Assembly (NCBI GenBank): GCA_025463135.1
Contig: JAOAPY010000031.1
Coordinates: forward strand, 1-64,000
DNA length: 64,000 nucleotides
Origin: Acidobacteriota bacterium
Lineage (GTDB): Bacteria; Acidobacteriota; Blastocatellia; Pyrinomonadales; Pyrinomonadaceae
Reading direction: 5' to 3'
Part shown: positions 43,961-52,459 of the stretch, one piece after another
Layout of the letters: each line of letters starts with the position of its first letter
Position numbering within the stretch: position 1 is the first letter of the stretch
The notes under the pieces: generated by a model
Databases searched by the model: none
What the model saw: the letters and a program-made list of their open reading frames with translations, nothing else
What the model was told of the DNA's origin: nothing
Program-made: the position numbers and the translations under genes

Positions 43961-46357
43961 ATGGGCCGTCGTCCAAGATTCACAACGCCACTAACCAGAC
44001 TGCGTGACACGCTGGTTAAAAATGTGATCCGTCCGCTCGACGTATTCTCTCCAGAGGTTCGGCTCCTCATTGGCTTTTCGCTGCTGATCGTTACCACCTC
44101 GCTTTTGCTTTTCACAAACTATTCCTCCGCCTTCTATGCAAATTACAAAGATGGTGAAGTAGTAAAGGCAACCGTTGTTTCACCCAGTGACGTGACGACG
44201 ATCGACATTGCCGAAACTGAACGACGCCGAGATGCTGCCAGAGAAGCAACGCGGCCTGTCTTTTTTTTGGATTCCACGCGCGGCGAGAGTTCGGCGCAAA
44301 GTTTCCAGGCAGCATGGGACGAGCTCCGAATGGATGCGGAGCGAAACCAAAGAAAGCCGGGCGAATGGAACGGCGAAGGTGGGGCAGCCGTTGCCCGAGT
44401 AATCATTGCTCATCGATTCGATCCGGAGGCGCTGGATCGCTTGACAGCGCTGATTCGTGAAATCGGCGAAGGCTACATCTACGACGATAGCGACGCCCGA
44501 CATATGAAACAGGAGATTGTGCTGGTCGATTATCGCAATCCCACGGCGCAGATGATCATGCCGGCGCCGCAGACGCGCATGACTACCCTGAACGCCGCGC
44601 GTCGCAATCTTGAGCTCCGCATCAGAAATCTTGGTGGGTGGTCGGCAGATGAAAAGACCGCACTTTACTCTGCGATTGCTCCATTGATTAAGCCGAATGT
44701 TGTGCTCGATCAGACTGCCACCGCGGCTGCGCGAGAGGCGGACGCGAGCAAAGTTGTCCCGGTCAGGATTTCATTGAAGAAAAACCAGGTCATTGCCCGC
44801 GAGGGCGATACGGTTACACCCGCGATGCGCGCACAGTTCGACGCCATACAGAACTCTGGCCACGCCGGTCGACCATGGCAGAGATTGCTGGGACTGTTTC
44901 TGCTGGTCACCGCTCTATACTGGGCCGCCTGGAAATTCACCGAGCATCGCAGTACCAGCACGACCTTAACACTGTCGAAGGAAAGGACGTTTGCGCTGAT
45001 CGGTTCCGCGATCCTGGTGCAAACGGTTCTCTTGAGGGTGGGCTTTTACGTCGGTAGCAGCGTGGCCGCGCAAAAGCTGAACGCTCCCTTTAACGATCCG
45101 ACGATTTGGAATTTTGCGATTCCTTTTGCCGCGGCGGCCCTGCTGGTTGCCATGTTGGTGGACACGCAACTCGCTTTCATGACCGGCATCGTAACGGCCC
45201 TTTTTGCCGGCTTGCTGGCCCAAAGCGGGATGCAAAAGTCGGTGTACGCCACTGTAGCCTGTGCCGTGGCTATCTATGGAATTGGACGTTATCGCGAACG
45301 CCAATCGGTGACGATCGCCGGCTTACTGGTAGGCGCAGCGAATGCTGTCATGGCGCTGGCCCTGATTGCCTATGCCGAACAACAGCTTACAATCAATACC
45401 ATCCTTCTGGCCCTCGCTTGCGGGTTTGCCGGCGGCCTGTTGACGGCCATCTTTACGGCTGGGGGTTTGCCGATCAATGAATCGCTGTTCGGCATTCTGA
45501 CGGACGTAAAGCTCCTCGAGCTCTCCAACGCCGATCTGCCGGTACTGGGACAAATGGCACTGCGAGCCCCCGGGACAAATCAGCATTCTCATGCGGTGGG
45601 CCAACTGGCCGAGGAGGCGTGCCGAGCTATTAACGCCAATCCCCTGCTGGCACGCATAGGCGCGCTTTATCATGACATCGGCAAGTTGGCGGCCCCCGAC
45701 TACTTTGTGGAAAACCAGCAGGGCAGTAATCCGCACGACCATCTGCGGCCCTTACAAAGCGCGAAGATCATTATTAGTCATGTTACTTATGGTATGAAGT
45801 TGGGCAGGGAGTTAGGTCTGCCGAAAAAGATCCGAGACTTTATTCCGCAGCATCACGGCACTCGGACATTGCACTTCTTTCTGCGCAAGGCGGAAGACGA
45901 AGCCAAACCCGAAGAGACTGTCGACGCAGAAGAGTTTCGTTATCCCGGGCCTAAACCGCAGTCGCAGGAGGCTGCGATCATGATGCTCGCCGATTCCTGC
46001 GAAGCTGCGGCGCGTTCGCTGGCACGTCCCGATCCGGACAACATTCGCGCGATCGTGGTGAAGATCGTGGATGCGATTGTCAGCGACGGGCAACTGGACG
46101 AATGCGATATATCGCTTCGCGAACTCACTACCATCAGAGAAACAATGATTCATTCACTCACAGCCATCTATCATGCGCGAGTCGATTATCCCGGATTTAA
46201 TCCTCCACGCTTAACTGGACCGCTGGCGCCGCTCCCGCAGGGTGATCTGGACAGTGAAGAGCGCGGCGTTCTTTATAAGAGGGCTTCAGAGGTTCCTATC
46301 AGCAAAGGCGGCGAAGTCGAAGACGAAGCAGTTCCGCAGCGGGTGGCAAAGCGGTGA
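43961..46357 (+). CDS. pgpH: 7TM-HD phosphodiesterase, PgpH type
   Basis: A 798-residue membrane enzyme of the YqfF/PgpH family, which hydrolyses c-di-AMP to 5'-pApA. One N-terminal helix (about 35-54) precedes a large extracellular 7TMR-HDED domain (about 60-285). Several membrane helices follow (about 290-490). The cytosolic HD domain (about 530-760) contains QHSHAVGQLAEEACR, GALYHDIGKLAAPDYF (HD motif) and QHHGTRTLHFF. Placement right after hflX suggests co-expression. No diadenylate cyclase gene is in the window. The C-terminal TGA overlaps the outer edge of a heptad inverted repeat. Confidence 0.92.
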   Translation: MGRRPRFTTPLTRLRDTLVKNVIRPLDVFSPEVRLLIGFSLLIVTTSLLLFTNYSSAFYANYKDGEVVKATVVSPSDVTTIDIAETERRRDAAREATRPVFFLDSTRGESSAQSFQAAWDELRMDAERNQRKPGEWNGEGGAAVARVIIAHRFDPEALDRLTALIREIGEGYIYDDSDARHMKQEIVLVDYRNPTAQMIMPAPQTRMTTLNAARRNLELRIRNLGGWSADEKTALYSAIAPLIKPNVVLDQTATAAAREADASKVVPVRISLKKNQVIAREGDTVTPAMRAQFDAIQNSGHAGRPWQRLLGLFLLVTALYWAAWKFTEHRSTSTTLTLSKERTFALIGSAILVQTVLLRVGFYVGSSVAAQKLNAPFNDPTIWNFAIPFAAAALLVAMLVDTQLAFMTGIVTALFAGLLAQSGMQKSVYATVACAVAIYGIGRYRERQSVTIAGLLVGAANAVMALALIAYAEQQLTINTILLALACGFAGGLLTAIFTAGGLPINESLFGILTDVKLLELSNADLPVLGQMALRAPGTNQHSHAVGQLAEEACRAINANPLLARIGALYHDIGKLAAPDYFVENQQGSNPHDHLRPLQSAKIIISHVTYGMKLGRELGLPKKIRDFIPQHHGTRTLHFFLRKAEDEAKPEETVDAEEFRYPGPKPQSQEAAIMMLADSCEAAARSLARPDPDNIRAIVVKIVDAIVSDGQLDECDISLRELTTIRETMIHSLTAIYHARVDYPGFNPPRLTGPLAPLPQGDLDSEERGVLYKRASEVPISKGGEVEDEAVPQRVAKR

Positions 46358-46487
46358 CCATTTTCCATCTGTGATTTGACATTTCTCATTGGTCATTTGA
46401 AACCAATTTCTTCACTCACCACAGCAAGGTTCAACTCGCATCTCAATGAGCAATGAGAAGTGTCAAATCCCAAATGGAAAATGGTCA
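46355..46487. repeat. Inverted pair of heptad arrays joining two stop codons
   Basis: The left arm (46356-46397) and right arm (46486-46445, minus strand) each hold six in-phase heptads beginning GACCATT TTCCAT, then TGACATT/TGACACT and TCTCATT. The arms are near-exact inverted copies around a 47-nt centre. The outer TGA of the left arm is the pgpH stop and the outer TGA of the right arm is the stop of the convergent HIT gene. It probably acts as a two-way terminator stem. Confidence 0.85.
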
Positions 46488-46976
46488 GAATTTCTCTTTG
46501 AGTTTCCGATAGGTGGTGGCCAGGTCCTCCGGAATAACGCGAGTGTTTCCAATCGTCGACATAAAATTTGTATCACCAATCCATCGAGGCATGATGTGGA
46601 TGTGTATATGATCTGCAATTCCCGCGCCCGCACCACGTCCCAGATTCATGCCAAGATTGAATCCGGCCGGTTGGTACACTTCACGCAAGGCTGACTGGCA
46701 ACGTTTGGTTAAGTCCATCAACTCGTCTGTTGTTTCTTTGCTCGCAGCGTCGAGTTCAGCGAGATGCTGATAAGGAACAATCAGCAAATGGCCACTGATG
46801 TACGGATAGATATTAAGGACTATGAAGTTGTGTGAAGCGCGATGCAAGACAAAATTTGATTCGTCGCGTTCGGGACTTTTTTGAATCGCACAGAAGACGC
46901 AGCCACTGGATTGGTTGGTATCACTACCGGCGGAAGCTATGTAGTCGTAACGCCAGGGGCTCCATAAGGTCTCCAC
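46485..46976 (-). CDS. HIT-family hydrolase
   Basis: A 163-residue histidine-triad protein. The catalytic motif is HIHIHIMPRW (about 122-131), the His-x-His-x-His signature. GCVFCAI (about 25-31) near the N-terminus and SGHLLIVPYQH (about 61-71) are typical of the Ap4A phosphorylase/Fhit-like subgroup, so it probably cleaves dinucleoside polyphosphates or nucleotide conjugates. It lies between pgpH and the HU gene. The stop overlaps the heptad inverted repeat. Confidence 0.92.
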   Translation of the reverse strand: METLWSPWRYDYIASAGSDTNQSSGCVFCAIQKSPERDESNFVLHRASHNFIVLNIYPYISGHLLIVPYQHLAELDAASKETTDELMDLTKRCQSALREVYQPAGFNLGMNLGRGAGAGIADHIHIHIMPRWIGDTNFMSTIGNTRVIPEDLATTYRKLKEKF

Positions 46977-47005
46977 TTTCGTTACCCTTCGCGCTCGTGG
47001 CCAAA

Positions 47006-47356
47006 TCAGAAAACGGGAGGCCGGCTTTCATCGTCCTTGTTACCCGGCGGGACATCGGCGCCGGGAAGAGACGAAGCATTGGTGTCATTGATCAGCTCTT
47101 TGAGTTCTTTGCCGGGCTTGAAATAAGGGACACGCTTGGCAGGAATACTCACCGGATCACCGGTCTTGGGGTTTCGCCCGCGGCGCGCGCCACGCTCGCG
47201 AACACGGAAGCTGCCGAAACCGCGCAACTCGATCTTCTCGCCCTGATTCAGACTCTCGATAATACTCTCGAAAACAATTTCAACCAGACGTTCAGCATCT
47301 TTTTTTGTAAGTTCAGCCGCTCGCGCCACGTCTTCGACGAGTTCCGCTTTTGTCAT
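47006..47356 (-). CDS. HU/IHF-family DNA-binding protein
   Basis: A 116-residue nucleoid protein. The core (1-90) is standard: TKAELVEDVA, GEKIELRGFGSFRVRERGAR and the DNA-clamping arm RRGRNPKTGDPVSIPAKRVP with the intercalating Pro region, then YFKPGKELKELI. The extra 25-residue tail, rich in Pro, Asp and Asn, is unusual. The GARRGRNP arm is IHF-alpha/beta-like rather than HU-like. It lies downstream of rpsA, an arrangement recalling the rpsA-ihfB pair of proteobacteria. Confidence 0.93.
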   Translation of the reverse strand: MTKAELVEDVARAAELTKKDAERLVEIVFESIIESLNQGEKIELRGFGSFRVRERGARRGRNPKTGDPVSIPAKRVPYFKPGKELKELINDTNASSLPGADVPPGNKDDESRPPVF

Positions 47357-47470
47357 GCGTCACCTCAAAGTTTTCGACAGACCCTTCAGGCCTAACTCAG
47401 TTTGAAACACCGAAAATTTGCTGCAAGTCTTTAATGGCGAGGTCGATCAAAACGGGCGTACAGTATCAGA

Positions 47471-47530
47471 AATCCATCGCTTCGGGCAAGACCATAACCG
47501 TCACCGGTACAGCGCTTTAAGCGATGGATT
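47471..47530. terminator. Inverted repeat downstream of rpsA
   Basis: AATCCATCGCTT (47471-47482) is perfectly inverted as AAGCGATGGATT (47519-47530), with a GC-rich 36-nt loop that can form a smaller hairpin. It sits 30 nt after the rpsA stop and before the HU gene. It may reduce read-through; no T-run is present. Confidence 0.4.
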
Positions 47531-47560
47531 ATGGCCGGACTGAGACTTTCCAGCGAGCTC

Positions 47561-49420
47561 TTACTTCTCGGGTTCTTCACTGCCGGCGGAGCGGCCAATA
47601 CCAAAGTCCGCCAGTTCACCCAGCGAGGCCATGCCGCCGCCGGCCTCTGACGAGTAGACCTTGGTGTCGACGATGGGCTCGTCCTTGCCAACGGCGCGGG
47701 CCGACAAACCAATCTTCTTGCCTTCCGAGTCTATCCTGAGAATCTTGAAATCCATTTCCTGCCCAAGTTGGACCACCGCCTCAGGTTTCTCTACCCGTTC
47801 TTCGGACAGCTCTGAAATATGACAGAGACCTTCCAGGTTCTCTTCCAGTTCGACGAAGGCGCCGAAGTTGGCAAAGCGGGCGATCTTCCCATGAACCACG
47901 TCTCCAGGTTGGTGTTCGGCTACGAAACGCTCCCAGGCATTGGGCTCGAGATCTTTTATAGACAGGGACAGCCGGCGATTCTCAATGTCGATGCTCGTGA
48001 TAACTGCTTCGATCTCCTGTCCCTTCTTGAGCAGTTCGCTGGGATGTTTGATGCGTCGCGACCACGAAATGTCGGAGACATGGACCAGCCCGTCCACGCC
48101 GTCTTCGATTTCGATGAAGGCCCCGAAGTCAGTGAGGTTACGCACGCGTCCCTGTACTCTGGAACCCACCTGATAACGTTCGTTAAGAGTGCGCCAGGGA
48201 TTATCCTGAATCTGCTTCATGCCCAGGCTGATGCGGCGGGCTTTGGGATCGACAGCCAGCACTTCAACTTCGACCGTATCGCCCGGGTTCACAATTTTGC
48301 TCGGGTGCTTGACTCGCTTGGACCAGCTCATTTCGGAAACGTGGACCAAACCCTCGACGCCGTTTTCCAACTCTACAAACGCGCCATAGTCGGCAACGCT
48401 GGCAATTTTTCCGGTGATGCGAGTGTGCAGCGGAAAACGCTCTTCGACTGAGGCCCAGGGATCGGGGAGCAATTGTTTGTAACCAAGCGATACTCGCTCG
48501 CGCTCTTTATCAAACTTCAGAACCTTGACCTGGATCGTATCGCCAACGCGGAAGATCTCACCTGGGTTCTGCAGACGACCCCAGGACATATCCGTCACGT
48601 GCAGCAAGCCATCCACGCCACCGAGATCGACAAAGGCGCCGTAGTCCGTGAGATTCTTGATCTGGCCCTCGACGATAATATCTTCCTCGATACCGCCGAG
48701 AGTTTCGTCCTTGCGGCCGACGTTCTCTTCTTCGATTACAGCCTTGCGTGAGAGCACGACATTGGAGCGCTTGCGGTTGAGTTTGATTACCTTGGCTTCA
48801 ATTTCCTGGTTCCTGAGACTGTCGAGGTTGCGGATGGGGCGCACGTCTACCTGCGAACCGGGCAGGAACGCGGCGATACCATCGATGTCTACGCGCAGAC
48901 CACCTTTGATTCGCTCAGCGATGCGACCCTTGATGTTTGTGCCGTCGCGATACGCCTTCTCCAGATCGTCCCAGGCTTTCATGCGCACTGCGTCGGCGCG
49001 CGACAACACCGGTAGACCATCGTGTGAGTCCATGCTCTTAACGAGCACATCAACTTCATCACCAGGCTTCACCGTGATCTGTCCGTCTTCGGTGAATTCC
49101 GCGGGGTTAACAATACCTTCGGACTTGTATCCGAAGTCGATCACCACTCCACGTTCACTAATTCCAACCACGGTTCCGCGAACAACCTCGCCTTCCTGGA
49201 GACTAGCCTGTTCCTGTTCGAACTGATCCAGAAGCTGTCCAAAGTCTACATCGCCCGCCGGGCGTGTTTCTTCTTCGTCAGCAGATGAGTCGGACGCGAC
49301 GGACGGAGCCGCAGCGGTCGCTACGGGAGCGGACTGGGCCGACGAAGTTTCAGGTTCGCCGGATGATGGTTGATTAATATTTTCCTCGCTGTTATCCAGC
49401 TTCGGTTCTTCACTAAACAT
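47561..49420 (-). CDS. rpsA: 30S ribosomal protein S1
   Basis: A 619-residue protein with six S1 RNA-binding repeats. They begin at roughly 78 (VVRGTVVGISERGVVIDFG), 163 (IKGRIAERIKGGLRVDI), 248 (VEGQIKNLTDYGAFVDLG), 333 (ITGKIASVADYGAFVE), 420 (VQGRVRNLTDFGAFIE) and 507 (VHGKIARFANFGAFVE). The acidic, Ser/Ala-rich N-terminus of about 65 residues is an extension. S1 unfolds and docks mRNA on the 30S subunit. It is a full-length proteobacterial-style S1. A candidate promoter lies about 280 nt upstream. Confidence 0.96.
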   Translation of the reverse strand: MFSEEPKLDNSEENINQPSSGEPETSSAQSAPVATAAAPSVASDSSADEEETRPAGDVDFGQLLDQFEQEQASLQEGEVVRGTVVGISERGVVIDFGYKSEGIVNPAEFTEDGQITVKPGDEVDVLVKSMDSHDGLPVLSRADAVRMKAWDDLEKAYRDGTNIKGRIAERIKGGLRVDIDGIAAFLPGSQVDVRPIRNLDSLRNQEIEAKVIKLNRKRSNVVLSRKAVIEEENVGRKDETLGGIEEDIIVEGQIKNLTDYGAFVDLGGVDGLLHVTDMSWGRLQNPGEIFRVGDTIQVKVLKFDKERERVSLGYKQLLPDPWASVEERFPLHTRITGKIASVADYGAFVELENGVEGLVHVSEMSWSKRVKHPSKIVNPGDTVEVEVLAVDPKARRISLGMKQIQDNPWRTLNERYQVGSRVQGRVRNLTDFGAFIEIEDGVDGLVHVSDISWSRRIKHPSELLKKGQEIEAVITSIDIENRRLSLSIKDLEPNAWERFVAEHQPGDVVHGKIARFANFGAFVELEENLEGLCHISELSEERVEKPEAVVQLGQEMDFKILRIDSEGKKIGLSARAVGKDEPIVDTKVYSSEAGGGMASLGELADFGIGRSAGSEEPEK

Positions 49421-49832
49421 GCAAACTCCTACTTCTCGCGCAATATCAGCGTGTCAGAGATCTTGTCACGCTTTACCCGGCGCACCAACAGTCGCAACTG
49501 TTCACGACCTCTGGACAGCTTGTCGCGTCCTGTTGGCTTGCTCACCTGGCGATGTGTCGGATTGAAAATTCGAGCGAGGATTCGAGCCGTCTAGATTTGG
49601 AAAAGGAGGTGTAATTTGTTTCGATTTCCGTCGTGCCCGTAGTCACCCGCTTGGTCCGACCACTTACCAGTCGCTTAACCGGGTAGGTGGGCAAATGTAC
49701 ACGGCTGAACGAGCGTGTGTCAAGGCGCTAACCCTCACTCACAGGCCGGATTAGCTGTTCGCCCAACTAAACGCGAACCGGCGAGTTAGCACCTCACGAT
49801 GAATTGCATGTGCAGGGGTTGCTTCCACAATC
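49421..49832 (-). other. rpsA upstream region
   Basis: 412 nt between the BNR-repeat gene and rpsA. It contains one candidate promoter (49694-49723) and otherwise no gene that I can support. The long leader could carry translational control of rpsA, but no known motif is seen. Confidence 0.5.
49694..49723 (-). promoter_or_regulatory. Candidate rpsA promoter
   Basis: TTGACA (49723-49718), an 18-nt spacer and TACATT (49699-49694) on the minus strand. It lies 274 nt before the rpsA ATG. The -35 is perfect and the -10 is moderate. Confidence 0.45.
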
Positions 49833-52223
49833 CTAACGACGAGTCGCCGTCGTACGATCGGCGCTGCGGGGGACGACGTAGATTCCCGCAGAATGCGAAC
49901 CGACAAACAGCGTTCCCTGATTCTGGGAGTCTATTGCCAGGGCCCAAATCCGCAGACTCGGCAAGCGTCGATCCTTCGGATCAATCCTGGTCCAGGACAA
50001 CCCGGCATTTGCAGAATGGTAAACACCTCCACCCGATTCTCCATTCTGATAGGCATTGCCGACAAAGAGCTCGTCGCCATTTCGCGGATTAACGAGGATG
50101 CTTGTGAAATCTCCAAACGGGAGATTGCCTCCTCGTCGTTGCCAGTGTTGGCCCGCGTCGTGTGAAGAATAGAATGCCTGTTTGGTTCCTACGTAGACAT
50201 AACTCGGCCGCTGTGGATCCTGAACAATCACATTGATCGGTGCATCGGTCGGAATTCCATCCACCTGCCGCCATGACCTGCCAGCGTCGGTCGATACCAG
50301 AACACCGGACGAGGCTGTTCCTGCCCAGATAGTATCGGGGAGCTTGCTGTTAGCGCTGATCGCGGTGGTGTGCAGATCGAACCCTGGGCCAAAGGGAAGT
50401 TTGCGCCAGCCCTTAGCTGGGTCGAACGTCTTGTACAATCCGGAATTGGTGGCGGCAAGCATAACGGACTTTTGGCTTTCTGAATCCGTCGTTTGGACCA
50501 ACTCTGTAATCGCATCGGTCAGGAGCAAAGACGAACCCTCGCCTGCACCTACAGCCGCTGACCCATCGCTGCCGCTGAGGCCGAGGGCAGCCAAAGTGAC
50601 GTTGTCCAACTCGCCGGTGACGGGAAGACTCTTATCTGTCTGGTAACGCCTGACGGCGGCCACTGTCTGAACGCCGGCATGGCCATCGGGAATTCCTACC
50701 GGATAGCCGGCGGCATTCAGGGCTTCCTGAGCGCGGCGCACGCTCTCGCTCGCTCGCTTGGCCACCGGTGGACGCTTTGCCGCCGGTGCGCGTCGGACCG
50801 GCGCTCGGCCTTTGCGTCGTGGCGGCGCTGTTGGCTTCAGTTCGACCGGCCGGGTTCCAGCCCACACTGGAGCCCACGAAATACCCCGATCAAGCGAGCG
50901 GTAGACCCCCAAATTAGTGCCCAGGAAAATTGTGTCCGGATCGACGGCATCTTGAAGAATCGAATAACTGATCAAGCGCGAAGGCATGTTGCGCATTGAG
51001 GGATGCCAGTTTTGTCCGCTATCATCGCTCACAAAAAAGAAGCCGCCGCCTGTCGTGGTATTGATCGTGCTCGCATAGACCCTGTTGGGCATCGCACGAT
51101 CGGAAAGAATCGCATTTGCGAAGCGACCGCTGTACCCGCCGTTGCTGGGAACAAAACTTTTCCCACCATCGTTGGAAATCATCACGCCGTAGTTATTCGT
51201 TCCGATATAAACCGTTTCAGGATGCGACGGATGAACAGCGATGGAATTAACTTCCAATTGGCGCGACGTCGTCACCATCCAGGAGTCCGCGTCGCCGCCT
51301 TTTTCTGACCGCCAGAACCCTTCGGTGGTACCGGCAAAGACCACACCGGGTAATGATGGGTGCTGCATAATGGCGCGGGTGCGGCGCGATTGCGACGGAA
51401 TTCCCTGCACCTTCTTCCAATTGCCGCCGGCGTTGCGCGTCTCATAGATACCGCTGCATGCTGAGGCGATGATGTGATTCCGATCGCGTGGATCAATGTC
51501 TATCGCAAAAATATCCGAGTCATCGATGATGCCATTCTTAATGATGGACCAGCTCTTACCACCATCGGTTGTCTTGTAAGGAAGATACCAGGTGCCGGCA
51601 TAAATAATATTGGCGTTGGCGGGATCGATTGCCAGCGATTCGACATGGACCAGTCCCTGGGTATTGTAGGTGGGCAACTGACTCCAGCTGGTCCCCGAGT
51701 CGTCTGAACGAAAGATGCCGTTGAAGGTACCGGCAATCAAAATATTGGGATCGAAAACCGACTGCGCCAGCGAATGTATAGCTTCATTGCGGAGTTCCCT
51801 GCTCTCGCGCCATTTGCGTCCGCCGTCAGTGGATTTGAAAAAGCCGCCTGCCTCCTTGTGACGATGCGCTCCCACATACAGCGTGTTGGAATCGCGCGGG
51901 TCGACAAGTATATGGTCGACGAACAGTCTGGGAATATTGAAATTGTAAAGCAACCGCCAGGTCCTGGCGCCGTCAGTCGAAGTGTAGATTTGCCCATCGA
52001 GCGTGCCGAAATAAAAACGAGAAGCATCTCTTGGGTCAACCACCAACGCCCGCACGTCCCCTCCCGGCGGGCCGGTTGAGCGCCAATCCTCCGCATACAA
52101 GATGGGTTCGGAATCAAGCGGTGGTCCATCAGCGGCCGCAGTCGAGCGGCCGACAATTCCCATGCTGCCGGTCACCAAAAATAAAATGAAAAGGGTAATT
52201 TGAAAAACTTTATGTAGCTTCAT
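49833..52223 (-). CDS. Exported BNR/VPS10-type beta-propeller with peptidoglycan-binding domain
   Basis: About 796 residues from the ATG at 52223, chosen because a signal peptide follows (HKVFQITLFILFLVTGSMGI). Many Asp-box/BNR-like repeats (S-x-D-G-G-x-x-W) are seen: STDGARTWRLL, STDGGRKWRE, TTDGGKSWSI, SNDGGKSFVP, STDAGRSWRQV and SHDAGQHWQRR. The repeats form two propeller halves. Between them (about 490-550) lies a peptidoglycan-binding-1 domain: VRRAQEALNAAGYPVG and VRRYQTDKSLPVTGELDN. A basic Pro/Ala/Arg linker precedes it. It is probably periplasmic or surface-exposed. The combination suggests a wall-bound sensor or scaffold rather than a sialidase. Confidence 0.85.
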   Translation of the reverse strand: MKLHKVFQITLFILFLVTGSMGIVGRSTAAADGPPLDSEPILYAEDWRSTGPPGGDVRALVVDPRDASRFYFGTLDGQIYTSTDGARTWRLLYNFNIPRLFVDHILVDPRDSNTLYVGAHRHKEAGGFFKSTDGGRKWRESRELRNEAIHSLAQSVFDPNILIAGTFNGIFRSDDSGTSWSQLPTYNTQGLVHVESLAIDPANANIIYAGTWYLPYKTTDGGKSWSIIKNGIIDDSDIFAIDIDPRDRNHIIASACSGIYETRNAGGNWKKVQGIPSQSRRTRAIMQHPSLPGVVFAGTTEGFWRSEKGGDADSWMVTTSRQLEVNSIAVHPSHPETVYIGTNNYGVMISNDGGKSFVPSNGGYSGRFANAILSDRAMPNRVYASTINTTTGGGFFFVSDDSGQNWHPSMRNMPSRLISYSILQDAVDPDTIFLGTNLGVYRSLDRGISWAPVWAGTRPVELKPTAPPRRKGRAPVRRAPAAKRPPVAKRASESVRRAQEALNAAGYPVGIPDGHAGVQTVAAVRRYQTDKSLPVTGELDNVTLAALGLSGSDGSAAVGAGEGSSLLLTDAITELVQTTDSESQKSVMLAATNSGLYKTFDPAKGWRKLPFGPGFDLHTTAISANSKLPDTIWAGTASSGVLVSTDAGRSWRQVDGIPTDAPINVIVQDPQRPSYVYVGTKQAFYSSHDAGQHWQRRGGNLPFGDFTSILVNPRNGDELFVGNAYQNGESGGGVYHSANAGLSWTRIDPKDRRLPSLRIWALAIDSQNQGTLFVGSHSAGIYVVPRSADRTTATRR

Positions 52224-52279
52224 ACAACAATTTCTCTCGATCAGGAACAATGCTTTGGGAACGCGTCGCCTCGATTAGT

Positions 52280-52308
52280 GTAATACAGACATTCGTATTC
52301 AGTGTCCA
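52280..52308 (-). promoter_or_regulatory. Candidate promoter of the BNR-repeat gene
   Basis: TGGACA (52308-52303), a 17-nt spacer and TATTAC (52285-52280), minus strand. It lies about 57 nt before the proposed ATG at 52223. Confidence 0.45.
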
Positions 52309-52375
52309 ACTTTCAACATGCATTAGGATGCGCGGGTTTCACCCATCCGTTGTGTTTTAGCTATGGCTCTAAACG

Positions 52376-52420
52376 CCAAGCGGGCGATGCATCTCGGTAT
52401 CGAGAACATCGCCCGCTTGG
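52376..52420. terminator. Strong hairpin after the OmpA-family gene
   Basis: CCAAGCGGGCGATG (52376-52389) pairs perfectly with CATCGCCCGCTTGG (52407-52420). A small CTCG/CGAG hairpin fills the loop. It begins 40 nt after the stop of the OmpA-family gene. No T-run follows, so it is a structural rather than a classic Rho-independent terminator. Confidence 0.55.
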
Positions 52421-52459
52421 GAAATCATCGCGTTACTGACGCGATTGGATTAGTCAGGC

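Noticed and set aside
47431-47712. 93-codon minus-strand frame overlapping rpsA
   Set aside because: A different frame of the rpsA 3' end and its terminator; composition is unlike a protein.
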